A stretch of DNA of 64,000 bases. Source: Joyebacterum sp964521425. GTDB taxonomy: Bacteria > Joyebacterota > Joyebacteria > Joyebacterales > Joyebacteraceae. The DNA is taken from assembly GCA_964521425.1 (NCBI GenBank), contig CAZFRO010000002.1, positions 128,880 through 192,879 of the forward strand. Reading direction: 5' to 3'. Shown here in pieces: positions 27,693 through 37,179 of this stretch. The notes under the pieces were generated by a model. The model saw only the letters and a list, made by a program, of their open reading frames with translations. It did not search any database and was not told the DNA's origin. The translations under genes were made by a program, and so were the position numbers. Position 1 is the first letter of the stretch, and each line of letters starts with the position of its first letter.

Positions 27693-28967
27693 TTGGGTGC
27701 ACTCACGGAACCACGGAGCATTGGAGCTCACTTCAGGGTAGGCTCCGTCTTCGGAATCGTCCTCCTGGCAGCCTTGCTCCAGCTCCTGAGCCAGGTGCTG
27801 CTGGCACGGGGGCTTCCGAAGGAGTCCGTCGGGATCATTGCACTCATTCTTGGAGCACTCCCTCTTCTTTCCACGATATCCCTGCTGGGACAGGAACCCG
27901 CAACAGTCCGGTTCATCGCTCGCTCGTCCAGCGACACCTACGACATTTCGGCACACGTCAGGCGCGTGCTCATCGCGGTAGTGCCACTCGGCATCGCCGT
28001 GGGCGTCATCGCCGGCCTGTACTACGCCTTGGGCTTTCTGTCGATACTGACCCTGGTGATGGTGCTGGCCGCGAACAATGTCATCATCCTCGTGAGCGGT
28101 GTGGAGCGGGCGCACCACCACTATGAGCGCGCCATGCTCTGGAGGCAGATGCCTGTCCTTCTCATGGCAGTGCTCTTCGTCGGTGTCTTTCTGGCCCGGC
28201 GAATGGACCTCACCTACATACAATGGTCACTGATCCTGGCGTTCGGAATCTCGGTGGCCCTGGTCGCGATCGCTCGCGTCCGTGGCGCGTTGGGAGAGGA
28301 TGTCGGAAGTCCCGGGAAGCTAAGCCCGGTTCCGTCATCCGTGGCGAAGGAGGGCCTGCTCTTCCTGGGAACGGGGCTCAGCTTCTCCGTCATGATCGGG
28401 ATCGACAAGCTCATCATAGGCAAGATGATGAGCTACTCCGACCTCGCGGTCTACGCCACCATCTTCGCCACGATGAAGGGGTTCGACTTCCTCTTCTACT
28501 CCATTGGATATGTGCTCATGCCAAGCGTGGGCTCGATGGGACGAATCCGTCTGGGTCGTTACTTCGGCGCGATTGCCCTTCTGGCTCTCGCGCTCTCCGC
28601 GGCCTATTTCTTCCTCGGCGACGATGTGGTGCACCTCCTGTACAAGGGACGCTATGACTCGGGCTCCTATCTGATATTGCCTTTCATCTTGTCCGGCGTG
28701 TTCAAGCTGTTCTACTCTATTCCAAGTAGCCTCGTCGGAGGCCGCCTCCCTCGGGTCGCCATGAAACAGTTCATGTGGCTGAACTTCGGAACGCTGGCTG
28801 CCAATGTTGTGCTCGATATCGTCCTCATTCTGAGATGGGGACTGATGGGAGCGGCCGTGGGGACAGCCATCGCAGGGGGGATGCGCCTGGTCGGCGGATT
28901 GCTGGTCCTTGTGGGACACCGCTCGCATCTTGGCCAAAGGCCTGAGGGCGACGCCGGCGGGTTCTGA
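27693..28967 (+). CDS. Polysaccharide flippase-like protein (MATE/MVF family, Wzx type)
   Basis: This 424-residue protein is almost entirely hydrophobic, with about twelve helices. Its fold and family traits are an N-terminal FRVGSVFGIVLLAALLQLL, a mid-protein LSFSVMIGIDKLIIGKMMSY and a late LRWGLMGAAVGTAIAGGMRL. Such proteins move lipid-linked oligosaccharides across the inner membrane. The start is TTG 27693, with GGAGG upstream. Its place among glycosyltransferases supports a role in export of the glycan built here. Confidence 0.88.
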   Translation: MGALTEPRSIGAHFRVGSVFGIVLLAALLQLLSQVLLARGLPKESVGIIALILGALPLLSTISLLGQEPATVRFIARSSSDTYDISAHVRRVLIAVVPLGIAVGVIAGLYYALGFLSILTLVMVLAANNVIILVSGVERAHHHYERAMLWRQMPVLLMAVLFVGVFLARRMDLTYIQWSLILAFGISVALVAIARVRGALGEDVGSPGKLSPVPSSVAKEGLLFLGTGLSFSVMIGIDKLIIGKMMSYSDLAVYATIFATMKGFDFLFYSIGYVLMPSVGSMGRIRLGRYFGAIALLALALSAAYFFLGDDVVHLLYKGRYDSGSYLILPFILSGVFKLFYSIPSSLVGGRLPRVAMKQFMWLNFGTLAANVVLDIVLILRWGLMGAAVGTAIAGGMRLVGGLLVLVGHRSHLGQRPEGDAGGF

Positions 28968-29018
28968 GACTTCGAGGCCGTGTGAATAGCACTACACCAC
29001 TACATCGGGGAGATGCGA

Positions 29019-31424
29019 ATGCCTCACAAACACGAGAAACGGACGACCAAAGGACGTCAGGAGGAGCCTGGCAGCTGGTCCGTCTTCGGCAAGAGAGCGA
29101 CGGCCATCTCGCTCGCGATCATCATAGGTGTGGGTCTCGTCTACTTCCGTCGCGTCATGTTCGGTGGTGAGGTTCTCACCGGCGGCGACGTGCTGGCCGG
29201 AGCCGCGATATTCGAGGACTACGCGACTGAACAGATCGCGAACGGGCGCATGCCCCTCTGGAACCCATTCATCTTTTCGGGGATGCCGTTTCTCGAGAGC
29301 ATGACGTGGAATGGGATCGTATACCCGAACTACTGGATTCGAAGTCTCCTTGAGAGCATCCCGGGCGTCACACTTCCGAGGCTCTTCTTCCTGGTTCTCC
29401 ACTATATGCTGGCCGGCGTAGGCACCTTCTTATTCCTTCGCTCGAGGAAGGTTAGGCACGCCGGCGCTGTCATTGCGGCAGTGGCATTCATGCTCTCGCC
29501 ACATCTTGTGGGACTTGCCGCGATAGGCCATGGCGGGAAGGTCCTGAGCGCCGCGTACATTCCTCTGGTTCTCCTCGCCGCATTCAAGCTGCTCGAGACA
29601 GGACAGCGTCGCTGGGTGGGTATCCTCGCGGCTCTCGGGGGACTTCAATTCCTGGCGCGACACGTTCAGGTCAGCTACTACACGTGGCTAGCCGTGGGAC
29701 TCCTTCTCATCTTCTTTCTCATCACAGCGCGACGCGATCGGATGCGACCAGGCGTGCTGTTCGCGAGATCCGGACAGCTGCTCGTGGGGGGAGTCCTCGC
29801 TGCGACCCTGGCCGCCGTTCTGCTTCTGCCGCTCATGACCTACTCCGGTCTGTCCACTCGGGTGGCCTATGCCGGTGGGATGGGGTTTGCTGAGGCCACC
29901 ATGTGGTCGTTCCATCCGATGGAGCTTGGGACCTTCTTCGTACCTTCGGCCTTTGGGCTCTCGAATGAAACCTACTGGGGAACGATGCCGTTTCAGCAGG
30001 TCTCACACTACGTCGGGTACGTAGTCCTCGCCCTGGCCGCGATAGCGGCCTTCCGAAAGAGGGATCGTGATGTCCGCTTCCTTCTGATTCTCGCTGCCGT
30101 GGGCATCTTCCTGTCATTTGGCCGCCACATCGGCCCCGTTTATCGTGTCATGTACGACGTACTGCCCGGATTCAGCCGATTCCGCGTTCCCGCACTCTTC
30201 CTGCTCCTCTCGCAGTTCTCGATCGCCGCGCTGGCCGGACACGGCGCGAGTGTTCTCCTGAGTGAGGCGCACCGGCCAACTGAGCCTGAGGTGGATAGAA
30301 GGAAATGGCTCAGGTGGGCCATCGGCTCGGCGGCAGTGGGAGTGGGTGTGGGTGTGATAGTGATGCTATCCCGCTCGTCCATTGAGCAGGCCGCCTCGGC
30401 ATCGCTGATGGCGAAGCACACTGGAGTTGCCGCGTCAGCGATTAGAACGGTAGGAGCCAGGGCCGCCACCATGGCCACTAGAGACGCCGGCATCCTCGTG
30501 GCGTTCGCCGCCGCGACAGGGGTCGCCATATTCGTGGCTTCAACAAGGAAACTTGCGCGCTGGATCGTGGCAGTGCTGCTCCTTGGGCTCATAGTCTGGG
30601 ATCTCTCGACCGTGAACGCTCGTTTCCTTCACCCGGAGCCGGCGAGACCGCTCTCAAGCTATTTCAGGGAGACCCCCGCGATAGCTTATCTGAAGCAGCA
30701 ACCCGGCGTGTTCAGGGTGGCGCCCCTCGGGCCGGGCTTCGGATCGAATGAGTGGATGTACCACCGGATCGAATCGATCGGGGGATATCACCCCGCGAAG
30801 CTCCAGATATACAGCCGCTTCATGGAACGACTTGAGGTCGCCAACCTGAAGTTCCTCGCCCTTACGAACGTACGCTATCTGGTGGGACCCGAGGAGGACA
30901 TCGGGCACCCGGCGTTCACCATGGTCGCCCCCGGCGTTCATCAGAACCTCGCGGTGATGGAGCGAGTGTTCCTTATGGGCAGCGCCAAGGTCGTCAAGTC
31001 TGAGGATCTGGCTCTGGCTGAACTCACGACCGACGGGTTCAATCCCGCCGCATATGCCATTGTCGACCGCGAACTCCCCGGTCCGGTGGAGGAGGTGGGG
31101 GATAGCAGAGCCAGGCTTGTCTCGTACGCGGCCGAGGAGATCGTCGTAACTGCAGAGATCACGCGACCTTGTCTTCTCGTCTTCTCTGAGCTATACTACC
31201 CGCGAGGGTGGAAGGCATTCGTCGACGGTGAAGAGACCTCTATCTACCGGACGAACTATGCCTTCCGCTCGGTCTATCTTGAACCAGGGAAGCACACGGT
31301 GGTGATGGCCTACAGAGCCGAAGGGCTCTGGTCCGGACTCGTCATTACGATGTTGTCAGCGCTCGTCATCGCACTCCTGTTGGCGCTCCCCTTGAGGGGT
31401 GGAAAGCGGAGAGAGACCAAATGA
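29019..31424 (+). CDS. YfhO-family membrane glycosyltransferase-like protein
   Basis: This large protein (801 residues) has about 12-14 membrane helices and an extracytoplasmic C-terminal domain. The N-terminal part has the YfhO-type segment FEDYATEQIANGRMPLWNPF, then GMPFLESMTW. The C-terminal part ends with FSELYYPRGWKAFVDGEE, TNYAFRSVYLEPGKHTVVMA and a last helix, as in other YfhO proteins. The family is related to GT-C enzymes and is implicated in glycosylation of cell-envelope polymers. I chose ATG 29019 over 29013 because GGGGAG is 6 nt upstream. It overlaps the next gene (ATGA). Confidence 0.9.
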   Translation: MPHKHEKRTTKGRQEEPGSWSVFGKRATAISLAIIIGVGLVYFRRVMFGGEVLTGGDVLAGAAIFEDYATEQIANGRMPLWNPFIFSGMPFLESMTWNGIVYPNYWIRSLLESIPGVTLPRLFFLVLHYMLAGVGTFLFLRSRKVRHAGAVIAAVAFMLSPHLVGLAAIGHGGKVLSAAYIPLVLLAAFKLLETGQRRWVGILAALGGLQFLARHVQVSYYTWLAVGLLLIFFLITARRDRMRPGVLFARSGQLLVGGVLAATLAAVLLLPLMTYSGLSTRVAYAGGMGFAEATMWSFHPMELGTFFVPSAFGLSNETYWGTMPFQQVSHYVGYVVLALAAIAAFRKRDRDVRFLLILAAVGIFLSFGRHIGPVYRVMYDVLPGFSRFRVPALFLLLSQFSIAALAGHGASVLLSEAHRPTEPEVDRRKWLRWAIGSAAVGVGVGVIVMLSRSSIEQAASASLMAKHTGVAASAIRTVGARAATMATRDAGILVAFAAATGVAIFVASTRKLARWIVAVLLLGLIVWDLSTVNARFLHPEPARPLSSYFRETPAIAYLKQQPGVFRVAPLGPGFGSNEWMYHRIESIGGYHPAKLQIYSRFMERLEVANLKFLALTNVRYLVGPEEDIGHPAFTMVAPGVHQNLAVMERVFLMGSAKVVKSEDLALAELTTDGFNPAAYAIVDRELPGPVEEVGDSRARLVSYAAEEIVVTAEITRPCLLVFSELYYPRGWKAFVDGEETSIYRTNYAFRSVYLEPGKHTVVMAYRAEGLWSGLVITMLSALVIALLLALPLRGGKRRETK

Positions 31425-32134
31425 AGGTGATGGTCATTGTTCCGACCTACAACGAGCGGGAGAATCTGACCAAACTGGCGCCCCTGGTGTTGTCTCAGCT
31501 GCCGGACATCCACCTTCTCGTCGTGGATGACGGATCGCCCGACGGAACGGGCGAGCTGGCTGACAGCCTGGCGTCCGAGGATGAGCGTGTGCATGTCATA
31601 CACCGCCCGGAGAAGATGGGGCTTGGATCCGCCTACGTCCGGGGCTTCCACTACGCTCTCGGCACAGACGCGGACCTTATCGTTCAGATGGACGCTGATT
31701 TCTCCCATGATCCTAATGTCATCGCCGATCTCGTGGGGGAGGCCGAGAGACACGACGTGGTACTCGGATCCCGGTACATCACTGGCGCCAATGTCGTGAA
31801 CTGGCCTCTCAGGCGTCTCTTCCTGAGCTACTTCGCGAACGTCTACACGCACATCATCACAGGCCTTCCGGTGCGGGACTCGACGGGCGGCTTCAAGTGT
31901 TTCAGAAGGAACGTGCTCGAGACGATTGACCTAGATGCCATCAGGTCGGACGGCTACTCGTTCCAGATCGAAGTCAATTTCCGGTGTTGGAGGAAGGGCT
32001 TCTCCATTCACGAGATCCCGATCGTCTTTGTGGACCGACATGCAGGAACGTCCAAGATGTCCAGACGGATCGTATGGGAAGCGATGTGGCTCGTATGGCG
32101 TCTGCGGCTCGATCGCATACTGAGGCGAGTGTGA
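31421..32134 (+). CDS. Polyprenol monophosphomannose synthase-like GT2 (DPM1 type)
   Basis: The 237-residue protein has VIVPTYNERENLTKLAPLVL, VVDDGSPDGTGELA, GLGSAYVRGFHYALG, the DXD motif MDADFSHDP, GSRYITGANVVNWPLRRLFLS and RDSTGGFKCFRR. This is the soluble DPM1 pattern: transfer of mannose or a similar sugar from a nucleotide to polyprenyl phosphate. It has no membrane helices. It could make the donor used by the adjacent YfhO-type and GT87-type membrane proteins, which is inference. Confidence 0.92.
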   Translation: MKVMVIVPTYNERENLTKLAPLVLSQLPDIHLLVVDDGSPDGTGELADSLASEDERVHVIHRPEKMGLGSAYVRGFHYALGTDADLIVQMDADFSHDPNVIADLVGEAERHDVVLGSRYITGANVVNWPLRRLFLSYFANVYTHIITGLPVRDSTGGFKCFRRNVLETIDLDAIRSDGYSFQIEVNFRCWRKGFSIHEIPIVFVDRHAGTSKMSRRIVWEAMWLVWRLRLDRILRRV

Positions 32135-34269
32135 GATCCCAGGGAATTCCGGTCGACCTCTCGATCGTGATCGTGGGATACAACAGCCATGATGACCTTG
32201 TCCCATGTCTCAAGGCCATAGAGGCATCGGACGATGTTGTCACCCGCGAGACGATCCTCGTCGACAACGCATCGTCGGATGAGACGGTCGATCTGGTGGG
32301 CCGCGAGTTTCCGTGGATCAGGCTCTTCACGAACTCGAGCAACGTTGGGCTTTCGAGGGCCGTCAACAGAGGCATCAGAGAGGCCACGGGGCGCTACGTC
32401 CTTGTGCTCAATCCGGACATCCAGATCCGCAAGGGTTCGCTCGACGCTCTCGTGAGCTTCATGGACGATCACGGTGACGTCGGGATAGCGGGGGCGAAGC
32501 TCCTCAATACGGACGGCACCCTTCAGCACTCGTGTCGCGCCTTCTACACGTTCTGGACTCTCGTTCTGAGGCGGACATTCCTCGGATCCGTGTTCAGGCG
32601 AAGCCGGACGATCCGTCGACATCTGATGCTCGATTACGACCACGAGACGCCGCGCGAGGTGGACTGGGTACTCGGCGCCTGCATGCTGGCGAGACGTGAC
32701 GCCCTGGCCGACGTGGGTCCAATGGACGAGCGGTTCTTCCTCTACTTCGAGGATGTCGACTGGTGCTACAGAATGTGGCGCGGCGGATGGAAGGTCTACT
32801 ACGTTCCAGCGTCGATCATGACTCACCGCCACGCACGAGAGAGCGCCAGGCCCGGTGTCAGTCGGCAACTTGTGGCTCATCTGCTTTCGCTCGCACACTT
32901 CTATGAGAAGTGGGGGGGACTTATCTACACTCTGAAGAGGCACAGGCGGATTATCCTGTCGTCACTCCTTCTGATCTCCGATCTGCTGGCCGTCAATGTG
33001 GGCTTCACGCTCGCGTATCTGCTTCGATCGAGCCTGCGCGGTCTCTTGACCAAGCCTCTCTTCGGGGTTGAGATCTACTGGCCCTTTCTGATCTTCTCGA
33101 ACATCATGTTCCTGACTACATTCGCCTTCTTCGGGCTCTACGACGCAAGGCAGGAGCGCGAACCGTGGACCGATACGTTCCTTCGCGTGGTCAGGGCGTC
33201 AGTCGTGGCCGCGATCATTCTGATGGCCAGCACGTTCCTTGCCTCCAGTACTGTCTACTCACGAGTGCTCGTCGGAGCATTCAGTGTGCTCGTGGCTCTT
33301 CTTGCGTCGATCCAGCGCGCGGGTCTCAGACAGCTCCACAGGCAGATCAGGGCGGGCAGCTTCGACCTGGCGCGTGTTGCGGTCGTTGGAACAGGGAGAA
33401 CGGCGGTTCGTATCGCCGAGCGCATCGCATCCCGGCCGGCTCTTGGGTACGATCTTGTCGGGCTCGTTGATCCCGGACTGGGCGAGCATGAGCCGTCGGC
33501 GGTTCCCGTCATTGGAACGCTCGACAACCTGATCGATCTTGTTGACGCACAGAAGCTTGAGGAGATCATATTCGCCGATCCGGAGCTGCCAAACTCGGAG
33601 GTTTCGGACTTCCTGTTGCGGGCGAGGCGGAGTACGGTGGATGTGAGAATGGTCTCGGGGCTGACGGGGATCATGACACAGCGAGCACGTGTTGAGGAAT
33701 TCCTCGACACGCAGGTCGTAACTTTCGAGCGTGAGGCCCTTCTGGGTGCGAAGGCGGGAGTGAAACGTGCCCTGGATATCGCGGGCGCGGTCGTACTGCT
33801 GGCACTGTGGTCACCCGTGCTGGGTATATCTGCCATCCTGTCGAGGGCGACGCGTGGCCGGGGGCTGCTATCGCGGAGCACGCGCGTCGGCCGGGGTGAG
33901 ACGGAATACGGGATGCTCGTGTTTCATCCCGAGAGTTCTGCGTCGCCGGGTAGACGCTTCGCCGTGAGGCACGGTCTGGACCGATTCCCGGCGCTCGTCA
34001 ATGTGCTAAGGGGTGAGATGAGTCTTGTTGGACCGGAGCCCCTCGCACCCGCCGTGGCCAGGAAATGCGATACCAGGTCTCGTGTCAGGTTTGACGCGCG
34101 ACCCGGGATCGTTGGACTCTCCAGGGTTGCTGGCGCCAACGAGGGTTCCACTGACGATGCCGCCACAGCTCTGGATGCCTACTACGTTCAGAATTGGTCA
34201 CTTGGAAGCGATCTCCGGATCGTAATGCGCTGGATTCTCCGTTCTGCCGGGGGACGCTCGGGACATTGA
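32131..34269 (+). CDS. Fusion of GT2 glycosyltransferase with a WbaP-like phosphoglycosyl transferase (degenerate active site)
   Basis: GTG 32131 follows GAGG and overlaps the DPM1 stop. Residues 8-270 are a GT2 domain (SIVIVGYNSHDDLVPCLKA, VDNASSDETVDLV, LNPDIQIRKGS, YFEDVDWCYRMW). Membrane helices near 273-375 are followed by a Rossmann-like domain (VAVVGTGRTAVRIAERI, near 415). The C-terminal domain from about 543 (VKRALDIAGAVVLLALWSP to MSLVGPEPL) matches bacterial sugar transferases of the WbaP/WcaJ family. The usual LDELPQ, which holds the catalytic Asp-Glu, reads LDRFPA here, and the usual KFRSM stretch is not conserved. The GT2 part is probably active; the C-terminal part may not be. 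The length is 712 residues. Confidence 0.88.
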   Translation: MRSQGIPVDLSIVIVGYNSHDDLVPCLKAIEASDDVVTRETILVDNASSDETVDLVGREFPWIRLFTNSSNVGLSRAVNRGIREATGRYVLVLNPDIQIRKGSLDALVSFMDDHGDVGIAGAKLLNTDGTLQHSCRAFYTFWTLVLRRTFLGSVFRRSRTIRRHLMLDYDHETPREVDWVLGACMLARRDALADVGPMDERFFLYFEDVDWCYRMWRGGWKVYYVPASIMTHRHARESARPGVSRQLVAHLLSLAHFYEKWGGLIYTLKRHRRIILSSLLLISDLLAVNVGFTLAYLLRSSLRGLLTKPLFGVEIYWPFLIFSNIMFLTTFAFFGLYDARQEREPWTDTFLRVVRASVVAAIILMASTFLASSTVYSRVLVGAFSVLVALLASIQRAGLRQLHRQIRAGSFDLARVAVVGTGRTAVRIAERIASRPALGYDLVGLVDPGLGEHEPSAVPVIGTLDNLIDLVDAQKLEEIIFADPELPNSEVSDFLLRARRSTVDVRMVSGLTGIMTQRARVEEFLDTQVVTFEREALLGAKAGVKRALDIAGAVVLLALWSPVLGISAILSRATRGRGLLSRSTRVGRGETEYGMLVFHPESSASPGRRFAVRHGLDRFPALVNVLRGEMSLVGPEPLAPAVARKCDTRSRVRFDARPGIVGLSRVAGANEGSTDDAATALDAYYVQNWSLGSDLRIVMRWILRSAGGRSGH

Positions 34270-34301
34270 AGCAACACAACACTGATGGAGGTGCTTGGAC
34301 A

Positions 34302-35642
34302 ATGCGCAGTGTTCTACTGGCGCTCACCATACTGGCCGTCACGATCTCCTGGGCAACCGGTTCCGCGCTGGCCGCAGATTGGGAGACCGTCGATACACCC
34401 AACGATGTCAAGATCTTCGATATGGGCATTGAGGGAGGCACAATCTGGCTTTCCACTCACGGTGAGGGGCTCGCGGGGTATGACGGGAGCACCTGGGTCA
34501 CTCACAAGACCGAGGACGGTGGAATCCGGAAGGATAACTGGAACTACCGGGTCTATGTGGATAGCGGGGGGTGCAAGTGGATCACGAGGGACGGTGAGCT
34601 GACCATAGACCGTGTCGATGACAACGGGACGTTCGCCAACAAGACAGACGACACATGGTCGTACTACAGCTACCCGGCCGATCTCGCCAATAAGAGGGTG
34701 TTCTCCGCCGCAGAGGATCTGAGCGGACGCGTCTGGTTCGGTATGCGGGATGAGAACCACTCCCGGACGGGAACGCTGGAGCTCTCCATAGATCACGGAG
34801 ATACGGTCGAGTGGCTGCACTACGACAATGCGTGGACTCCTGATTCCACCCATTTCTCAGACGATGATGTGCGAGCTCTGGTTGTCGACCATGATGGGCG
34901 TCTCTGGATAGGCTACAACGCCGCCGGCATCGATGTGTGGGACTATCGCGACCCACGGGTGTTCGCCGACGATACATGGATTCACTACGATGATGAGAAC
35001 GGGCTCCCGGACGCTTATATCCACACGCTCGCCGTAGGAACTGACGGCCGTGTCTGGGTGGGTGCACTCGGTGGTCTTGGTGTCTTCAATCCATCATCCG
35101 GAACGTGGACAACCGTGGAGGGGCTTCCCGGGACCCAGGTGCGAGCGCTTGCAGAGGATGCGCAGGGGCACATGTGGGTTGGAACCGACGATGGGATGGC
35201 CATGCTATACGGCAACCTCGGGGTCGCCTTCACGTACGACGAGTCCGACGGTCTCGCAGACGGCCGAATCGACCACGTCGTTGCGGACAAGACAAACGGT
35301 GATGTCTGGGCTGTTTCGGTGGATGAACTGGTGGATGATACGACCCTGAATCTGCTCAGATCGGGAATCACAGCAGACGCAGGCCGCCTCTTCGTCTACC
35401 CGAATCCGTGGCGCGAGGGTGAATCGGCACAGATGGTGCAGATATACGGTGCACCCGAGGGCTCTCGCGTGGAGATCCTGGACCTGAGCGGGCAGCGCAT
35501 GGCTGAGCTTGAGCCTAACGAACCGTACGTCTGGGATTCCCTGGATGCTGCTTTCGACGAAGTGCCGAGCGGCGTCTACATCCTCAGAATCGTGCTCCCG
35601 AACGGCAACGTTGAATTTCTAAAGGTAGCCATCATTCGATAG
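34302..35642 (+). CDS. Secreted beta-propeller protein with Por/T9SS-like C-terminal domain
   Basis: ATG 34302 (GGAGGTG about 8 nt upstream) starts a signal peptide ending GSALAADW. The body has repeated two-component-regulator-type propeller blades: DHDGRLWIGYNAAGIDVW, GTDGRVWVGALGGLGVF and DAQGHMWVGTDDGMAML. The C-terminus (FVYPNPWREGE, VEILDLSGQRMAEL, GVYILRIVLPNG) is the FlgD/T9SS-type sorting fold common in the FCB group. The length is 446 residues. It is probably exported across the outer membrane. Its place inside the glycan region may be incidental. Confidence 0.85.
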   Translation: MRSVLLALTILAVTISWATGSALAADWETVDTPNDVKIFDMGIEGGTIWLSTHGEGLAGYDGSTWVTHKTEDGGIRKDNWNYRVYVDSGGCKWITRDGELTIDRVDDNGTFANKTDDTWSYYSYPADLANKRVFSAAEDLSGRVWFGMRDENHSRTGTLELSIDHGDTVEWLHYDNAWTPDSTHFSDDDVRALVVDHDGRLWIGYNAAGIDVWDYRDPRVFADDTWIHYDDENGLPDAYIHTLAVGTDGRVWVGALGGLGVFNPSSGTWTTVEGLPGTQVRALAEDAQGHMWVGTDDGMAMLYGNLGVAFTYDESDGLADGRIDHVVADKTNGDVWAVSVDELVDDTTLNLLRSGITADAGRLFVYPNPWREGESAQMVQIYGAPEGSRVEILDLSGQRMAELEPNEPYVWDSLDAAFDEVPSGVYILRIVLPNGNVEFLKVAIIR

Positions 35643-35715
35643 AGAGTGCGCGTCGGCGTCCCGGCCGAAACCGGGAGTTCCGGATGGCACTGCCACGAAA
35701 GGCAACTGAGACAGC

Positions 35716-37179
35716 ATGGGGCGTGACCAAAACGAATCGAGAACCCTGGTCGTTGGGGCTGGTGCAGCCGGCCGCATGGTGGCCGGGGAGATGCGTCTGC
35801 GACCGGAACACGGCTACAGGGTGGTCGGGTTCCTGGACGACGATCCAGACAAGCTGGGCCGCAAGATCCTCGACATCCCGGTTCTCGGATCGATCAGCGA
35901 CCTGGTCGGCACTGTGAAGGCGCATGATGTCCGCGATATAGTGATAGCCATACCCTCCGCGTCCGGACACACGATCCGGGAGGTAGTGAGACTCTGTGAG
36001 GAGGCCGGCGCTTCCTTCAAGATCGTCCCGGGCGTATGGGAGATCATCCTGGGTGATGTGACGATCAACCAGCTGCGCGAGGTCAGACCCGAGGACCTCC
36101 TGGGTCGAGAGACCGTCTCTCTCAATCTGGATGAGATGACCGAGGACCTCAGTGGCAAGCGTGTCCTGATCACGGGCGCCGGGGGATCGATCGGGTCCGA
36201 GCTGGCAAGGCAGGTGGCCGCATTTGACCCCGGGAAGATTCTTCTCATGGGACGAGGCGAGAACAGCGTCTACGCCATCGATCAGGAGATAGGGCAGTAC
36301 TACCCTGATGTGGAGAGACACGCAGTCATCACCGGCATCAGTGATGCCCGTGGGGTCGAGAGCATCTTCCGCGAATTCCGTCCTGAGATCGTCTTTCATG
36401 CGGCTGCTCATAAGCACGTGCATCTGATGGAGGCCTACCCGGACGAGGCCATAAAGAACAACGTGACCGGCACGAAGACCCTGCTGGACGCGGCGGTGCG
36501 CTACGGATCCGAACGCCTCGTGATGCTTTCGACCGACAAGGCCGTGCGGCCGCAGGGCGCCATGGGTGCTTCGAAGCGGCTTGCCGAGTCCATCCTCATC
36601 GACCGCGCAGCGCGCGGATGCGATACGAAGCTGATGGCTGTCCGATTCGGCAACGTCCTTGCCAGCAGAGGAAGCGTTGTGCCGCTCTTTCGTCAGCAGA
36701 TCCGCCTCGGCGGGCCGGTGACGATTACGCATCCGGACGTCACCAGGTACTTCATGACCATAAGAGAGGCAGCGATGCTGGTCCTCGAGGCCGGGCTCTC
36801 GGGACATGGGGGAGAGATATTCGTCCTCGACATGGGCGAGCCCATTCGCATTGCCGATCTCGCAGCTCATCTGATCCGGCTCTCGGGACTCGAGCCCGGC
36901 ACGGACATCGCCATCGAATTCTGCGGCCTGAGGCCGGGAGAGAAGCTACACGAGGAGCTATGGTATTCCGACGAGACGCTCTCACGGACGGCCCACGACA
37001 AGGTCATGGTGGTTCAGTCGCCGGCAGCCGGACTGATCCCCGATCTTGAGGAGCGAGTGGCGCGCCTTGAGGAGCTGGCCCGCGCATGTAACCGCGACCA
37101 GGTGCACGAGGAACTCGCGGACATCTTCCCCGACATGAAACACAGGACGAAGCATGACGAAGCAGATACCGGCAGCTGA
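35716..37179 (+). CDS. CapD/FlaA1-type UDP-sugar 4,6-dehydratase without membrane domain
   Basis: Residues about 9-150 form a CoA/nucleotide-binding-like domain (RTLVVGAGAAGRMVAGEM, VVGFLDDDPDKLGRKI). Residues 155-450 are an SDR dehydratase with the NAD motif ITGAGGSIGSELARQ, HAAAHKHVHLME, STDKAVRPQGAMGASKR (Met in place of the usual Tyr, as in this family) and FGNVLASRGSVVPLF. Most relatives such as PglF and CapD start with four membrane helices, which are missing here. It should make a 4-keto-6-deoxy UDP-sugar for the aminotransferase that follows and overlaps by 26 nt. Confidence 0.93.
   Translation: MGRDQNESRTLVVGAGAAGRMVAGEMRLRPEHGYRVVGFLDDDPDKLGRKILDIPVLGSISDLVGTVKAHDVRDIVIAIPSASGHTIREVVRLCEEAGASFKIVPGVWEIILGDVTINQLREVRPEDLLGRETVSLNLDEMTEDLSGKRVLITGAGGSIGSELARQVAAFDPGKILLMGRGENSVYAIDQEIGQYYPDVERHAVITGISDARGVESIFREFRPEIVFHAAAHKHVHLMEAYPDEAIKNNVTGTKTLLDAAVRYGSERLVMLSTDKAVRPQGAMGASKRLAESILIDRAARGCDTKLMAVRFGNVLASRGSVVPLFRQQIRLGGPVTITHPDVTRYFMTIREAAMLVLEAGLSGHGGEIFVLDMGEPIRIADLAAHLIRLSGLEPGTDIAIEFCGLRPGEKLHEELWYSDETLSRTAHDKVMVVQSPAAGLIPDLEERVARLEELARACNRDQVHEELADIFPDMKHRTKHDEADTGS

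Noticed and set aside
35658..35675. Small inverted repeat TCCCGG/CCGGGA after the propeller gene, considered as a terminator
   Set aside because: The stem is only six base pairs and no T-tract follows on either side.
35632..36870. 412-codon minus-strand frame opposite the CapD-type dehydratase
   Set aside because: The plus-strand gene has full family conservation; the opposite frame is rich in His/Arg/Asp with no domain pattern.
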